47,822 nt of DNA from Rhodothermales bacterium (GTDB lineage Bacteria; Bacteroidota; Rhodothermia; Rhodothermales; Bin80): assembly GCA_028278205.1 (NCBI GenBank), contig JANQES010000003.1, forward strand, positions 1-47,822, written 5' to 3'. The number at the start of each line of letters is the position of its first letter. Position 1 is the stretch's first letter. Under the pieces are notes generated by a model, which searched no databases, had not been told where the DNA came from, and worked only from the letters and a program-made list of their open reading frames with translations. The position numbers were made by a program, and so were the translations under genes. This document shows positions 8,568 through 16,916 of the stretch, piece by piece.

Positions 8568-9427
8568 CAGCCGAAATCTCGTTGAAGCAAGGCATAGAGG
8601 CGTTCATTATGCGGCGCAAAATACGCCGCGAGGCTATCATAAACCGGCGCCGAAACGCGCCCTTCGTAGCTGCCCACATTCCGAGGACGCGCGTTCCGAG
8701 GCGCGCGGTCAGGATCGATTTCAAGATACGCATAAACGGCCCGCGTCACGGTTTCGGGATCGGCGAAGAGGTCTTCGGCTTTGAGAATGAGCATCTGCTC
8801 AGGCGGAAACAGCGCCCGATATCGCTCGATCTGATCGGCGTAAATCCCGCGCTTTTTATAAGAAAAATGTTGATGCGCGAAGCCGGCATACGTGGGATCT
8901 TCCTCCATTTTTTCGATGTCAGGCCCGATCCGCTCTTCTTCCGCCGCGAACGCCTCCTCCATCGAGAGCGATTCGAATTTCAGCCGGACTTCGTGGAAAT
9001 AGTGCGAGATGGCCCGGTCGATGGGATTGCGCAGCAGCACGATGAGCTTCACCGCCGGCACCGTCTCGCGGATGCGCTCCGGGCAGTGCGGATGAAAAAG
9101 ATAGTAAGGCGACGCCTCGCCGGTGATCAAAGCGCCGTCTTTGAGACTTTCGACGAGGGGAAAATAGCTGCGATACCACGCCTCGCCTCGGTCATACTTC
9201 AGATCGAAATAATGCGCCTCTTTGGTCACCGGCGGGACGACTTCGGGATGCTGCGACAGGTAGGCGAAGAGCGACGAGGTGCCGGCCTTTTGCGCGCCAG
9301 GGATGATAAAATCTGGCATCGCGCGCCGGTGCGCCGACCGCAGGCGCGCTCGCTGCTTCCACGCTTTCACGCGAGAGATGAGCGGCCACGCCACACGCGT
9401 CGAGATCGTTTTTTTGATGCTGCGCAT
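8564..9427 (-). CDS. Sulfotransferase (heparan-sulfotransferase-like)
   Basis: The start at 9427 (MRSIKKTIS) is chosen because it overlaps the upstream stop codon as ATGA. The open frame runs on to 9853, but that part has no recognisable fold. The 287-residue product has PGAQKAGTSSLFAYLSQHP and KEAHYFD (about residues 38-63), the phosphosulfate loop and Lys/Glu region of the NDST/HS3ST type. It also has LLRNPIDRAISHYFHEVR (about 130-147) for the 3'-phosphate and ILKAEDLFADPE further on. It ends NERLYALLQRDFGW, the usual terminus of this subfamily. Family members sulfate polysaccharide amino or hydroxyl groups. Translational coupling on both sides places it in a tight three-gene sulfotransferase unit. 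Confidence 0.9.
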   Translation of the reverse strand: MRSIKKTISTRVAWPLISRVKAWKQRARLRSAHRRAMPDFIIPGAQKAGTSSLFAYLSQHPEVVPPVTKEAHYFDLKYDRGEAWYRSYFPLVESLKDGALITGEASPYYLFHPHCPERIRETVPAVKLIVLLRNPIDRAISHYFHEVRLKFESLSMEEAFAAEEERIGPDIEKMEEDPTYAGFAHQHFSYKKRGIYADQIERYRALFPPEQMLILKAEDLFADPETVTRAVYAYLEIDPDRAPRNARPRNVGSYEGRVSAPVYDSLAAYFAPHNERLYALLQRDFGW

Positions 9428-10047
9428 CAGCGATAGCTCTTCACAAGCCGGATGAGAGACGTGACGGGGTGTTTGACGTAGCGCCGCATCCGTTTCAGCC
9501 GCCGATCCCGCGCCTTGTTGGCTACCGGAAACGCGACGGCGGGGATGTCTTTGTTCAGAAAAGGGCACAGCTTCTCCCAGCCGTCGCCTTCCATCAGGTT
9601 CAGCACGAGCAGGTCGTCGGGCCTGTCGCGGAAATAATCGAGCACTTCTCGATTGTGCCGCTCGTACCGCTCGACGTACCGCGCCTCGTTGCCCCTGGGG
9701 CAGCCTGCGCCGTAGACCGAAACCCGCAGCGGCGCCGTCCGCCTCCCAAAATGCCGCACCATACTCCGGATCCAGTCGTCCGAGGAGCGGAGGGTCAGGA
9801 TGAACTTGCTCTGCGGATAGCGCTGATCCAATTCCTGATAAAAAATCGGCCACGGCATATCCTGGAAGGCGTCAAACTGTTCGGCCAACGCGAACGCCCG
9901 CTGCCGCGCCTTCTCCGCAATCGCCGAATCCGGCTGGCGAAACAGGATGACGCCGTGAACCCGATAGCCCAGCACCTCCAACGCCTTCCCCAACGACGTC
10001 GTCCCCGTCTTCTGGAATCCTATGCCGAAGATTTTAGTGGCTTCCAT
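9427..10047 (-). CDS. Sulfotransferase (Sulfotransfer_4/PF17784-like)
   Basis: The 206-residue protein starts MEATKIFGIGFQKTGTTSLG, with the phosphosulfate loop very near the N-terminus. The pattern FQDMPWPIFYQEL followed by SKFILTLRSSDDWIRSM (about residues 60-95) is characteristic of the PF17784 family found in bacteria, fungi and animals. Substrates are poorly known. It is shorter than most PAPS sulfotransferases but appears complete. Its stop overlaps the start of the next sulfotransferase by ATGA, and it is the first gene of the 10047-to-6780 run of four sulfotransferases. Confidence 0.85.
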   Translation of the reverse strand: MEATKIFGIGFQKTGTTSLGKALEVLGYRVHGVILFRQPDSAIAEKARQRAFALAEQFDAFQDMPWPIFYQELDQRYPQSKFILTLRSSDDWIRSMVRHFGRRTAPLRVSVYGAGCPRGNEARYVERYERHNREVLDYFRDRPDDLLVLNLMEGDGWEKLCPFLNKDIPAVAFPVANKARDRRLKRMRRYVKHPVTSLIRLVKSYR

Positions 10048-10085
10048 GCGGCTTCTGATGGTTGATCAAATCCGGCTTATTTCGT

Positions 10086-10355
10086 GTGGAATTGCGCATA
10101 ATCATCATGTTTGACTATGAAATCGGGTAACGGCAATTCCCCAACAAGTCCCCCTTTGAAGGGGGTGCCCCGACGAAGGAGGGGCGGGGGATGTTCGCGC
10201 GGCTGGCTGAAACGCTCATCTTAAGCCGCACGAACATCCCCCTGCGCCGCTTCGCCTACGCTGCGCGCCGCTGTCCCCCTTCAAAGGGGGAATTTCTGAC
10301 GCCTACCCGATTAATAATCAAAGATCATGACGTGCGCATTCCGCGAAGGAATTCC
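10086..10355. repeat. Large onion-type palindrome (family G), about 270 bp
   Basis: This gap of 319 bp between two minus-strand genes is almost entirely one nested inverted repeat. The layers from outside in are: AATTGCGCATAATCAT with ATGACGTGCGCATT; TTTGACTATGAAATCGGGTA with TACCCGATTAATAATCAAA; GTCCCCCTTTGAAGGGGG with CCCCCTTCAAAGGGGG; GGGGGATGTTCGCGCGGC with GCCGCACGAACATCCCC. The centre is at about 10220. The inner two layers recur at 36395-36545 and the second layer at 4284-4376. Confidence 0.9.
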
Positions 10356-10366
10356 GCCTCAAGATA

Positions 10367-13300
10367 CTACTCCCTGAACACCCACGTGCCCCAGAACTGC
10401 GGTTCGAGGCGGGCTTCGCGCGAGAGGTCGGAGACGCTCGTGGAGGTTTTGTTGCTCCAGTAGAGCCGCGCCTGCGTCTCGACGCCGTTGCCCAGGAGCA
10501 CGCCTACGTCGGCGGCGGCTTTCATGCCGTTTTTTGGATTCAGCCCCAGCACCGCGAGCGGCACGGCGAGTTCGTAGCTGCCGCCGGATTGCGCCAGCGT
10601 GACCCGCTCGCTGACATCGACGACGTTTTTCAGAACGGTCTCGCCGAGGGGCGAGTTGTAGGTGACCGGCTCGGCGCGGCCAGTCTGGCCGCCTTGCTGA
10701 AAGAAAACAGCACGCACCGGGCCGGTTTGCGGATGCCCCAGCCGCGTGACGAAAAGCCGGACGGCGCGCGTTTGCTTCGTCTTGCGCGTCTTTTTCGGAA
10801 GCTGAAGCATCACGTCGAGGCCGCCGCCGGAGGCGAACAGGTTTTGCCAGCCTTCGGCGCCTTCGTTATCGAGCAGCGCCGGGTCATCGGTTCGGTAGGC
10901 CACGTAGAGGGTGCCGCCGCTCACCCGCGCCGCCGCCGCGAGGCCGAGCGCGGCATCGATAGGCTCCCATTCGGCTTCGTCCCACTCCGCGAGATCGCCG
11001 TCGAGGCGGGGTTCGGGGCCGTTGAGGGCGATGGTGGTCTTGCGGTTTTGCTGGCGCGTGGCGGGCTCCACCCGCGCAGCCTTCAACCCCGCCACCATCG
11101 CCTCGCTGACGGTGACGGCGCCGAAGTCGCGCCGCTCGATGGTCTCGAAGCCTTCCAGCCGGAACACGCTCGTGTGTTCGCGTCCGGTGGTCAGAAAAAT
11201 AGATCCGCTGTCGAGTTGGACGAGGTGCGGCCAGAAGTTTTCCTCGTCGAAGCTGACGTTTTCGACGATCTGGCCGCGCTCGATGTTCGGGATGCGCAGC
11301 AGCGGCGTCACGCGGCGGTCGCCGCCGAGTTCCTGGAGCAGCAGGCCGTCGGCGGTGAAGAGATAGAGGGCGCCTTTGTCGCTGTTGATAGCCCAGACGT
11401 AGCCGGCGTCGCCCGCGCGGGGCTGCACGGGCAGGCCGAGCACGCGCGATGTTTCGATCAGATGCCCGGCGTATTGGGCAGGCACCGGCGCGCTGCCCCG
11501 GTCGAAATACTGGCTGTGATAGCTCCATCGGTGCGCGCCGCGATAGAATCCCTGGATGGGTCCACCTGCTCTGATCACCCAGTCAGATCCGGCGTAGAAG
11601 GCATCGCCCGATCCTTTTTTCTGCGCGTCTGCCACGGTTTTCCACGTGCTCAGATCAAAACGCGGCACGCCGTCGTCATCGATCTGAGGCGCATCGAGTT
11701 GTTGGAGCCAGGAGGTGAGCACCTTGAGGTTTTCGCCGGCATAGATCCGCCCGCCGCCGTTTTCGGAGACGGCGTACTGCACCTCGTCCGGCTGCACGCG
11801 CGCGTCCTTGTTTCCATCAGACCAGACGTAGAAAAGCTGCTCCCGAGCCACGCCATCGGGCCGATGCGCGGCCAGATCAGGCCGGTCCAGTTCGGCCCAT
11901 CGATGGTTCTTGTTGCCGTCGTGAAAACCGACGACCGCCACGAGGCGGACCATCGCCGTCGCCTCGTCCCAGAGCCAGATGCCGACGACGTTGCGCATGC
12001 CGTGGAAGGCCTGGTTGAAGGTGTTGACGAGGTACAGGCGCCCGGCCACGCGGATCGGCTGGACGGGCGCCTGATAGGGCAACGTCGCCTCGGCCCCGTT
12101 GCGCGGATCGCGGGGTTTGTAGATCGTCTCCGGCGTCGCCTCGCCGGTCTGCCAGTCGAGCGAAAAGGCGATGCCGGCGTTGACGCCTTGAAGCCTTCGG
12201 TTGCGGCTGGTGGGATAGTAAAAGCGGGTGGAATCGGCGGGGTCGAGCATACCGCCGCCGCCGTACATCGGCGGGCCGTAAAAGGCGCGGACGAAGGCGC
12301 CGTCGGTCGTCCACTGGCTGATGCGTTTGGGGGCCTGATCGAGTTCAGCCACCCAGAGCCGGCCCCGGTCATCGACGGCGAGGCCGTTGGGATGGTGCAT
12401 CCGCTGCTCGTCGTACCGGCCCGTTTGCGGCCCGCCGGGCGCGCCGATGGTGCGCAGCCACTGCCCGCCGCCGGCGAAGACCTTCACCTGATGGCTCTCG
12501 CCCCAGTCAGAGACGTAGAGCCGCCCCTCAGCATCGCGCGTGATACGATGCGGATCTTCCAATCCGGTATTGACGAGGGTCTCCTCGCGCATCAGCCGGT
12601 CGTGCTCCCAATCCACCTCATACCGTTTCACCTGTCGATCCTCGATCACATAAAGCCGGCCCGCCTCGTCGATGGTAAGCCCTTTGGGATGCGACGCGGC
12701 AGCCGTCCTGCCGGGCCGGGCGGCGTTTCCGTCGATATCGATAAAAAGCAGTTGGCCGTCGCGTGGGAGGCTGACGACGGCTTTCCGGTTATACACGGCC
12801 AGCGCCATGCCCGATTTGGGATCGTACGCGCCGTCGATCTTGTGCCCCAGGAGGCGTTTTCGCGCGTACTCGGCGGTGTGGGCGAAGAGTTTGAGCTTGC
12901 CTTTTCGGAAAGAGATGGAATAGGCGTGGGTGTTGGGATCGCGATTCGGACCGGCGTCGCGGGCCAGGGCGAAGGCGCCTTCCCAGCCCTGGCGCATCCC
13001 GTAAAGCTTGCGCCCGTCCAGATCGATCCACATCAACCCGTGGCCTGTCTCGACGAAGTTGGCGCAGGCCATCATCTGCGGCTCAGATCCGTAGGCCGAG
13101 CCGCCGGGCAGGAAGACGATGTCGTTGGGCGGGGTGTGGTCGGCGAGCCAGGCGCCGGAGCCGTCGCGGGTGTGCCACGGCGGCGTGCCGGGGCTCTGCA
13201 CCGCCATCTCGTAGCGCATCGTCAGGCCCTCATGCACCAGCCCGCGCACGCGATAGACGCCGGGCGCGACGCGGCGGCGCCTGATGTCGTAGCGCGTGCC

Positions 13301-13624
13301 GACGTTGCCTGTTTTGTACTTGACGGCCTTGCCCACGTCGTAGCCGTCCCAGTAGATCGTGTGCGAGCCTGCCGGATAGCGCGCGCCCGCCGTGAGGTTG
13401 CGCACGCGGCGGCCTTCGTCGTCTTCGATGACGAGCGTCACATACCCCGGCGCATCGAGCGTGAATGGGATCAGGATGCCGTTTTCTTCGCTGACTTGCT
13501 TCGCTGTTTGAACCAGGGGCGGCGGCTCCTCCGTCCAGGCGCACGCGGCGATGATCAGCCCGACGAGCATCACGAATCCGAGGTCGAGGACCGCGTCTTT
13601 TGGGATGTGTATCCGCGCGCGCAT
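10367..13624 (-). CDS. Large lipoprotein with beta-propeller and C-terminal CBM9-like domain
   Basis: The start at 13624 (MRARIHIPKDAVLD) is preferred because it opens a signal sequence. The lipobox IAAC puts the lipidated Cys at residue 28 of 1085. A FlgD-Ig-like module follows (about 45-95, with GSHTIYWDGYD). A long middle region has NHL/SMP-30-like propeller repeats (for example HHPNGLAVDDRGRLWVAELD and DEAGRLYVIEDRQ). A C-terminal beta domain starting near residue 870 (LDGDLAEWDE) resembles CBM9/DOMON carbohydrate-binding modules. No catalytic motif was recognised. It is probably an exported polysaccharide-binding or processing protein of the locus, lipid-anchored and facing the periplasm or outside. 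A lyase or sulfatase activity cannot be excluded but is not supported. Confidence 0.75.
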   Translation of the reverse strand: MRARIHIPKDAVLDLGFVMLVGLIIAACAWTEEPPPLVQTAKQVSEENGILIPFTLDAPGYVTLVIEDDEGRRVRNLTAGARYPAGSHTIYWDGYDVGKAVKYKTGNVGTRYDIRRRRVAPGVYRVRGLVHEGLTMRYEMAVQSPGTPPWHTRDGSGAWLADHTPPNDIVFLPGGSAYGSEPQMMACANFVETGHGLMWIDLDGRKLYGMRQGWEGAFALARDAGPNRDPNTHAYSISFRKGKLKLFAHTAEYARKRLLGHKIDGAYDPKSGMALAVYNRKAVVSLPRDGQLLFIDIDGNAARPGRTAAASHPKGLTIDEAGRLYVIEDRQVKRYEVDWEHDRLMREETLVNTGLEDPHRITRDAEGRLYVSDWGESHQVKVFAGGGQWLRTIGAPGGPQTGRYDEQRMHHPNGLAVDDRGRLWVAELDQAPKRISQWTTDGAFVRAFYGPPMYGGGGMLDPADSTRFYYPTSRNRRLQGVNAGIAFSLDWQTGEATPETIYKPRDPRNGAEATLPYQAPVQPIRVAGRLYLVNTFNQAFHGMRNVVGIWLWDEATAMVRLVAVVGFHDGNKNHRWAELDRPDLAAHRPDGVAREQLFYVWSDGNKDARVQPDEVQYAVSENGGGRIYAGENLKVLTSWLQQLDAPQIDDDGVPRFDLSTWKTVADAQKKGSGDAFYAGSDWVIRAGGPIQGFYRGAHRWSYHSQYFDRGSAPVPAQYAGHLIETSRVLGLPVQPRAGDAGYVWAINSDKGALYLFTADGLLLQELGGDRRVTPLLRIPNIERGQIVENVSFDEENFWPHLVQLDSGSIFLTTGREHTSVFRLEGFETIERRDFGAVTVSEAMVAGLKAARVEPATRQQNRKTTIALNGPEPRLDGDLAEWDEAEWEPIDAALGLAAAARVSGGTLYVAYRTDDPALLDNEGAEGWQNLFASGGGLDVMLQLPKKTRKTKQTRAVRLFVTRLGHPQTGPVRAVFFQQGGQTGRAEPVTYNSPLGETVLKNVVDVSERVTLAQSGGSYELAVPLAVLGLNPKNGMKAAADVGVLLGNGVETQARLYWSNKTSTSVSDLSREARLEPQFWGTWVFRE

Positions 13625-13799
13625 TGATGGGTTTAGAGGTTGTTTTTTTCGATTGTGGCAAGAATGATCACGGGCCAGTAAACCGGAAGGGTTTACGGAT
13701 TGATCCTTTTGGCAAAGCGTTGAGCAACTCGGCGATGAAAGCGGAACTGTCTTCTCGGTTTTTGGGTCTGAAAGCGAGTACGATAAAACCCGTTTTTCC
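13625..13799. promoter_or_regulatory. Divergent intergenic region with small hairpin
   Basis: This 175-bp gap separates the divergent lipoprotein gene and the plus-strand GT-A gene, so both promoters should lie here or just upstream. It contains a GTAAACC-GGAAG-GGTTTAC hairpin (13678-13696). It is one of the few sizeable gaps in the window without a long word-repeat palindrome. No promoter boxes could be assigned with confidence. Confidence 0.45.
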
Positions 13800-14546
13800 A
13801 TGCACATCGTTTACGTTTGTTCACCGGACTGGGAGAACTACCTTTTCGCCTCGCTCCGCAGCATCTTCGCCTCCGCCACAGTCTTTGAACAGGTGACGAT
13901 TTACTGCGTGGGCAGCCGCCCCCGCTCCTGGCAGTTCGGCGACGACCGGATCATCGTGGAAGAGACGCCCGACATCGGCGATGGCTTTTGGCTACTCAAC
14001 AAGATCCACCTGTGCCGCGCCGAAAGTAACGACGTGGTGTATCTCGACGCCGACACCATCGTGCTGAAACCGTTGAACGTGCTCTTGAAAGACACGACCG
14101 GGGAGGTCGCCGGCAGGCTGGCATCGGCAGCATTGAAGGCATGCTGGGACGAGGAGCGTTGGAAAACCTACTTGCGCCAATTTGGCGCCGAGGCGTTCTT
14201 TCCCTATCTCAACACCGGCGTGCTTGTCTTCCGCAACGGCGCCCATCGACGCCTGGCTGAACCCTGGCTCGACATCACCAAAGCTGTGCGCGCCACCGAT
14301 CCGTATTCGTATTCAAAAAAGCACGCCGGGCAGCACGCTTTTGCCTTTGCCTGCGGCGCCCTTCGGCTTTCCTATAGTTTGCTTTCGCCGATGCACCATG
14401 CCTATGGATGGCAGCGAGAGCCGTACGGGGATGCGGTGGTTTTTCATACCGGCGGTAGAAGTTTTTTCAAATATGCGCGTCGAATCAACAGAGAAACGGG
14501 CGTTTTGAATGCCGATTCGCCGATTCCAAATCCCTCGCTGCGCTAA
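13800..14546 (+). CDS. GT-A fold glycosyltransferase (GT8-like)
   Basis: The 248-residue protein begins MHIVYVCSPDWENYL and carries a metal-binding DxD motif, YLDADTIVL, with D83 and D85. NTGVLVFRN near residue 139 and a late FHTGGRSFFKY follow, the usual order in GT8-like nucleotide-sugar transferases (glycogenin/LgtC type). It would use a metal ion and a UDP-sugar in the cytoplasm. It is the only plus-strand gene in the polysaccharide locus. Its 3' end faces the GT4 gene ending at 14565, 18 bp away and convergent, so it has its own promoter and may be a later insertion. Donor sugar is unknown. Confidence 0.82.
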   Translation: MHIVYVCSPDWENYLFASLRSIFASATVFEQVTIYCVGSRPRSWQFGDDRIIVEETPDIGDGFWLLNKIHLCRAESNDVVYLDADTIVLKPLNVLLKDTTGEVAGRLASAALKACWDEERWKTYLRQFGAEAFFPYLNTGVLVFRNGAHRRLAEPWLDITKAVRATDPYSYSKKHAGQHAFAFACGALRLSYSLLSPMHHAYGWQREPYGDAVVFHTGGRSFFKYARRINRETGVLNADSPIPNPSLR

Positions 14547-14564
14547 TTACGTCGAAAAACGACG

Positions 14565-15689
14565 CTACTTTCGGCCCGCGCGTTTTTGCGCCAGCGCCTC
14601 CTCGTACGTCGCGGCCAACGTTTGTGCGATGTGTTGCCAGCGGAATTGCTGGACGTGCTGCCGCGCCCAGCGCCGGGCCTCGGCCAGGGCCTCGCGGTCT
14701 TGCAGCAGGTGGATCACCTTTCGGCTCATCGTTTCGACGTCGCCCGGCGGTGTCAGGTAGCCGGGCGGCAGCATCTCCGGGGCGCCCGGCGCGTCGTAGG
14801 CCACCACCGGCAGCGCGGCGGCGAGCATCTCCAACACGCCCAGCGGAAAGCCTTCGAGGTACGACGGAAAGACGCCCACCGCGCACGGCGCCAGCAAATC
14901 GGCCACCGTCTCCGGGTCGTACCGGGGGATCACCTCGACGTGCTTGCGTAGCGCGGGCGGAAACAGCGCCAGCACCGCCTCTTCGGTCTTGAACCGCCCC
15001 CACGTGCCCATCAGCCGAAAGCGGACCTCCGGCACAGCCTCGGCCACACGGCGCGCGAGCGCGGGGAAATCAGCGGCACCTTTCCGGGGGCCGTACATGC
15101 CGATGAAGCCCACCACGGCCTCCTCCGGCGGAGCGACGGGCACGGCGTCGAACACCTCGAATTGCGCCTCGGTCATGCCGTTGGGCATGATGCGGATCCT
15201 GGCTTCGGGCAGGCCGTGCTTCATCAAAACGGCGCGCGCCTCTTTGTTGAGCACGATGACCAGATCGGCAGCCTGCACCGTGGCGGTGGCGCGGCGGATG
15301 CGAGCCTTCATCCGCCGCCGGTCACGCTGCGCCAGGAGCAAGGCACGCAGTCGACCGCGCATCGTCGGTTCGGGGGGGATGCGGACGGTCTCGTAGAGAT
15401 GCAGCAACAACTGGCATCGGGCCACGAAGAGCGTCTCCCGGCTGAAATCCGCGCGCTCAAAAGCGAGGCGTTTGTAATCGAACTCGACGACGTCGTATTC
15501 GTGGGCATGCTCGCTCAGATAGGCGTGGAGCTTGTCGGGATAGTCGTCCTGGGTGGCGCCGACCTGGGCCGGACCGACGAGCGTGCAGCGGGCGCCCAGC
15601 TTTTCCAATTCATCCGCCAACACCATCACCGTCTGCGCGGCGCCGCGCTTGCGGTCGAGTTCGAACGGGCTACAGAAGAGTATTTTCAT
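14565..15689 (-). CDS. Glycosyltransferase family 4
   Basis: The 374-residue protein starts MKILFCSPFELDRKRGAAQ, a Rossmann strand followed by the acceptor loop. Its C-terminal domain has the GT4 nucleotide-sugar motif EGFPLGVLEMLAAALPVVA (the E-x7-E pair near residues 279-287) and a GAPEML loop. It is soluble and cytoplasmic. Its first 20 bases overlap the end of the upstream sulfotransferase gene (15670-15689), which indicates translational coupling and suggests that glycosyl transfer and sulfation are functionally linked. Specificity cannot be read. Confidence 0.92.
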   Translation of the reverse strand: MKILFCSPFELDRKRGAAQTVMVLADELEKLGARCTLVGPAQVGATQDDYPDKLHAYLSEHAHEYDVVEFDYKRLAFERADFSRETLFVARCQLLLHLYETVRIPPEPTMRGRLRALLLAQRDRRRMKARIRRATATVQAADLVIVLNKEARAVLMKHGLPEARIRIMPNGMTEAQFEVFDAVPVAPPEEAVVGFIGMYGPRKGAADFPALARRVAEAVPEVRFRLMGTWGRFKTEEAVLALFPPALRKHVEVIPRYDPETVADLLAPCAVGVFPSYLEGFPLGVLEMLAAALPVVAYDAPGAPEMLPPGYLTPPGDVETMSRKVIHLLQDREALAEARRWARQHVQQFRWQHIAQTLAATYEEALAQKRAGRK

Positions 15690-16587
15690 CGCGCGTCGGC
15701 GCCTGCCAGTAATTGTTGGATTCGTAGCCTAATCGAAGCAGCAAATCGCCGAATTCCTGATCGAAATAGGCGATGTGCGCGGCGGTGAAGTGGTTGCGCC
15801 AATCGCCTGGCTGACCTTTGCGATAGTGGCTCTTTACGTCTTCCTGGCCGTGCCGCCGCCCGCCCGAAAGCCGCTTAAAACTCTTGCGCCGGATGATAGC
15901 CTCGACCCGCGCCGGCGTGAGCGTCTGTTGGGGAAAACGAAACGGGAAGATCGGCCAGTGAAACGGTGTATGCCGCCGCCCGCGCTGGTTGAGCACGTTG
16001 AGTTTCTCGATCAACCCCCGAAGCATCCGCTTTGCCGGCCCGCGCTCTGCCGGATCGAGCAGGCCGAGGAAATCGAAGGCCGCGTGGAAGGTCTCGGTAG
16101 GGTTGGCCGTCAGAGTCTCCATCTTGAGTTCGAGCACGTCGGGGTGGTCGTAGGCCCAGGCGCCCATCTGCAAAAGCCGCTCTTTGCTGAAATCCATCTC
16201 CGCGATCAGCCCGTCTTCTTTCGAAAGCTGTTGAAGACGGGCGCGGTGCGCGGCCAACTCCGGCCAGCCCTTCGTGGAATGACTGTGCAGGTGCGAAAAA
16301 TAACCCGAAACGATCACGTCGCGCGGGTCGCGGATGACGTGGAAGGCCCGGAACGCAGGCAGCCCGGCGAGGTGCGTCCGGTCGGCGTTGGTGTAGGCCA
16401 GGAAGTCCGGCTTTTCGACCTCAACAAGCCGCGCCAGCGAGCCGTACCGGGCAAAATCGACAGGCCGGTGGACGATGCGAAACCGCCATCCCAGATGAAA
16501 ACAAGCCTCGCGCGCGATGCCGTCGATCCAGCCCGTGGCGCACTTGTGATGGCCGAAAAAGATGTAAAGCGGCTTGGCGGAGGGCAT
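15670..16587 (-). CDS. Sulfotransferase family protein
   Basis: This 305-residue protein has a divergent phosphosulfate loop, FFGHHKCATGWID (about residues 9-21), in which KCATGW replaces the common KSGTTW. It has a clear 3'-phosphate motif HVIRDPRDVIVSGYFSH (about 82-98). These place it in the PAPS sulfotransferase superfamily, although the middle is unlike its neighbours. It overlaps the downstream GT4 gene by 20 bp. By context it should sulfate a sugar of the exported polysaccharide. A lipid or small-molecule substrate cannot be ruled out. Confidence 0.82.
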   Translation of the reverse strand: MPSAKPLYIFFGHHKCATGWIDGIAREACFHLGWRFRIVHRPVDFARYGSLARLVEVEKPDFLAYTNADRTHLAGLPAFRAFHVIRDPRDVIVSGYFSHLHSHSTKGWPELAAHRARLQQLSKEDGLIAEMDFSKERLLQMGAWAYDHPDVLELKMETLTANPTETFHAAFDFLGLLDPAERGPAKRMLRGLIEKLNVLNQRGRRHTPFHWPIFPFRFPQQTLTPARVEAIIRRKSFKRLSGGRRHGQEDVKSHYRKGQPGDWRNHFTAAHIAYFDQEFGDLLLRLGYESNNYWQAPTRDENTLL

Positions 16588-16639
16588 TGGGGTGTTTAAT
16601 TCGTCAGTCGTCGTGCTCGTCTCAGGCGAATGTAAGCAC

Positions 16640-16915
16640 GGGGGAGGGAAAGGGGGAGAGGGAGAGAGGGGGAAAGGGGGATTTAATAGCGAATGGTTAA
16701 TGATTTGATCATGCTCTTCGATGTGTTGATAAGGTTTTTAGGAAGTCATTCCCGCGGAGGCGGGAACCCATCCAGGTCTCCGGGGATGGCGACATTCCTT
16801 GAAAACCGGATGGGTCCCTGCCTGCGCAGGGATGACTTCTATAAGGAGCAAATGCGCCATCAACATCGAAGAGCACGACCAACGCTTTTTCCCCCTCTCT
16901 CCCTTTCCCCCTCTC
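16640..16915. repeat. Three-layer nested palindrome (family B shell, dRS3-like core)
   Basis: This fills a 329-bp gap between minus-strand genes. The outer G/A arm (16640-16680) pairs with a C/T arm (16887-16915). A middle arm GCTCTTCGATGTGTTGAT pairs with ATCAACATCGAAGAGC (near 16860). The core holds ATTCCC-N8-GGGAAC at 16748-16767 and GTCCCTGCCTGCGCAGGGA near 16812, matching the Neisseria dRS3 consensus ATTCCC-N8-GGGAAT except the last base. Confidence 0.88.
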
Positions 16916-16916
16916 G

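Noticed and set aside
9428..9853. N-terminal extension of the sulfotransferase at 8564-9427
   Set aside because: This part overlaps the upstream sulfotransferase gene in another frame and has no fold-like pattern. The ATGA overlap start at 9427 is better.
10589..13627. Very long open frame (over 1000 codons) antisense to the propeller lipoprotein gene
   Set aside because: The opposite strand encodes a coherent lipoprotein with recognisable domains. The antisense frame is composed of Arg/Ala/Gly/Val/His-rich sequence with no domains, as expected from high GC at third codon positions.
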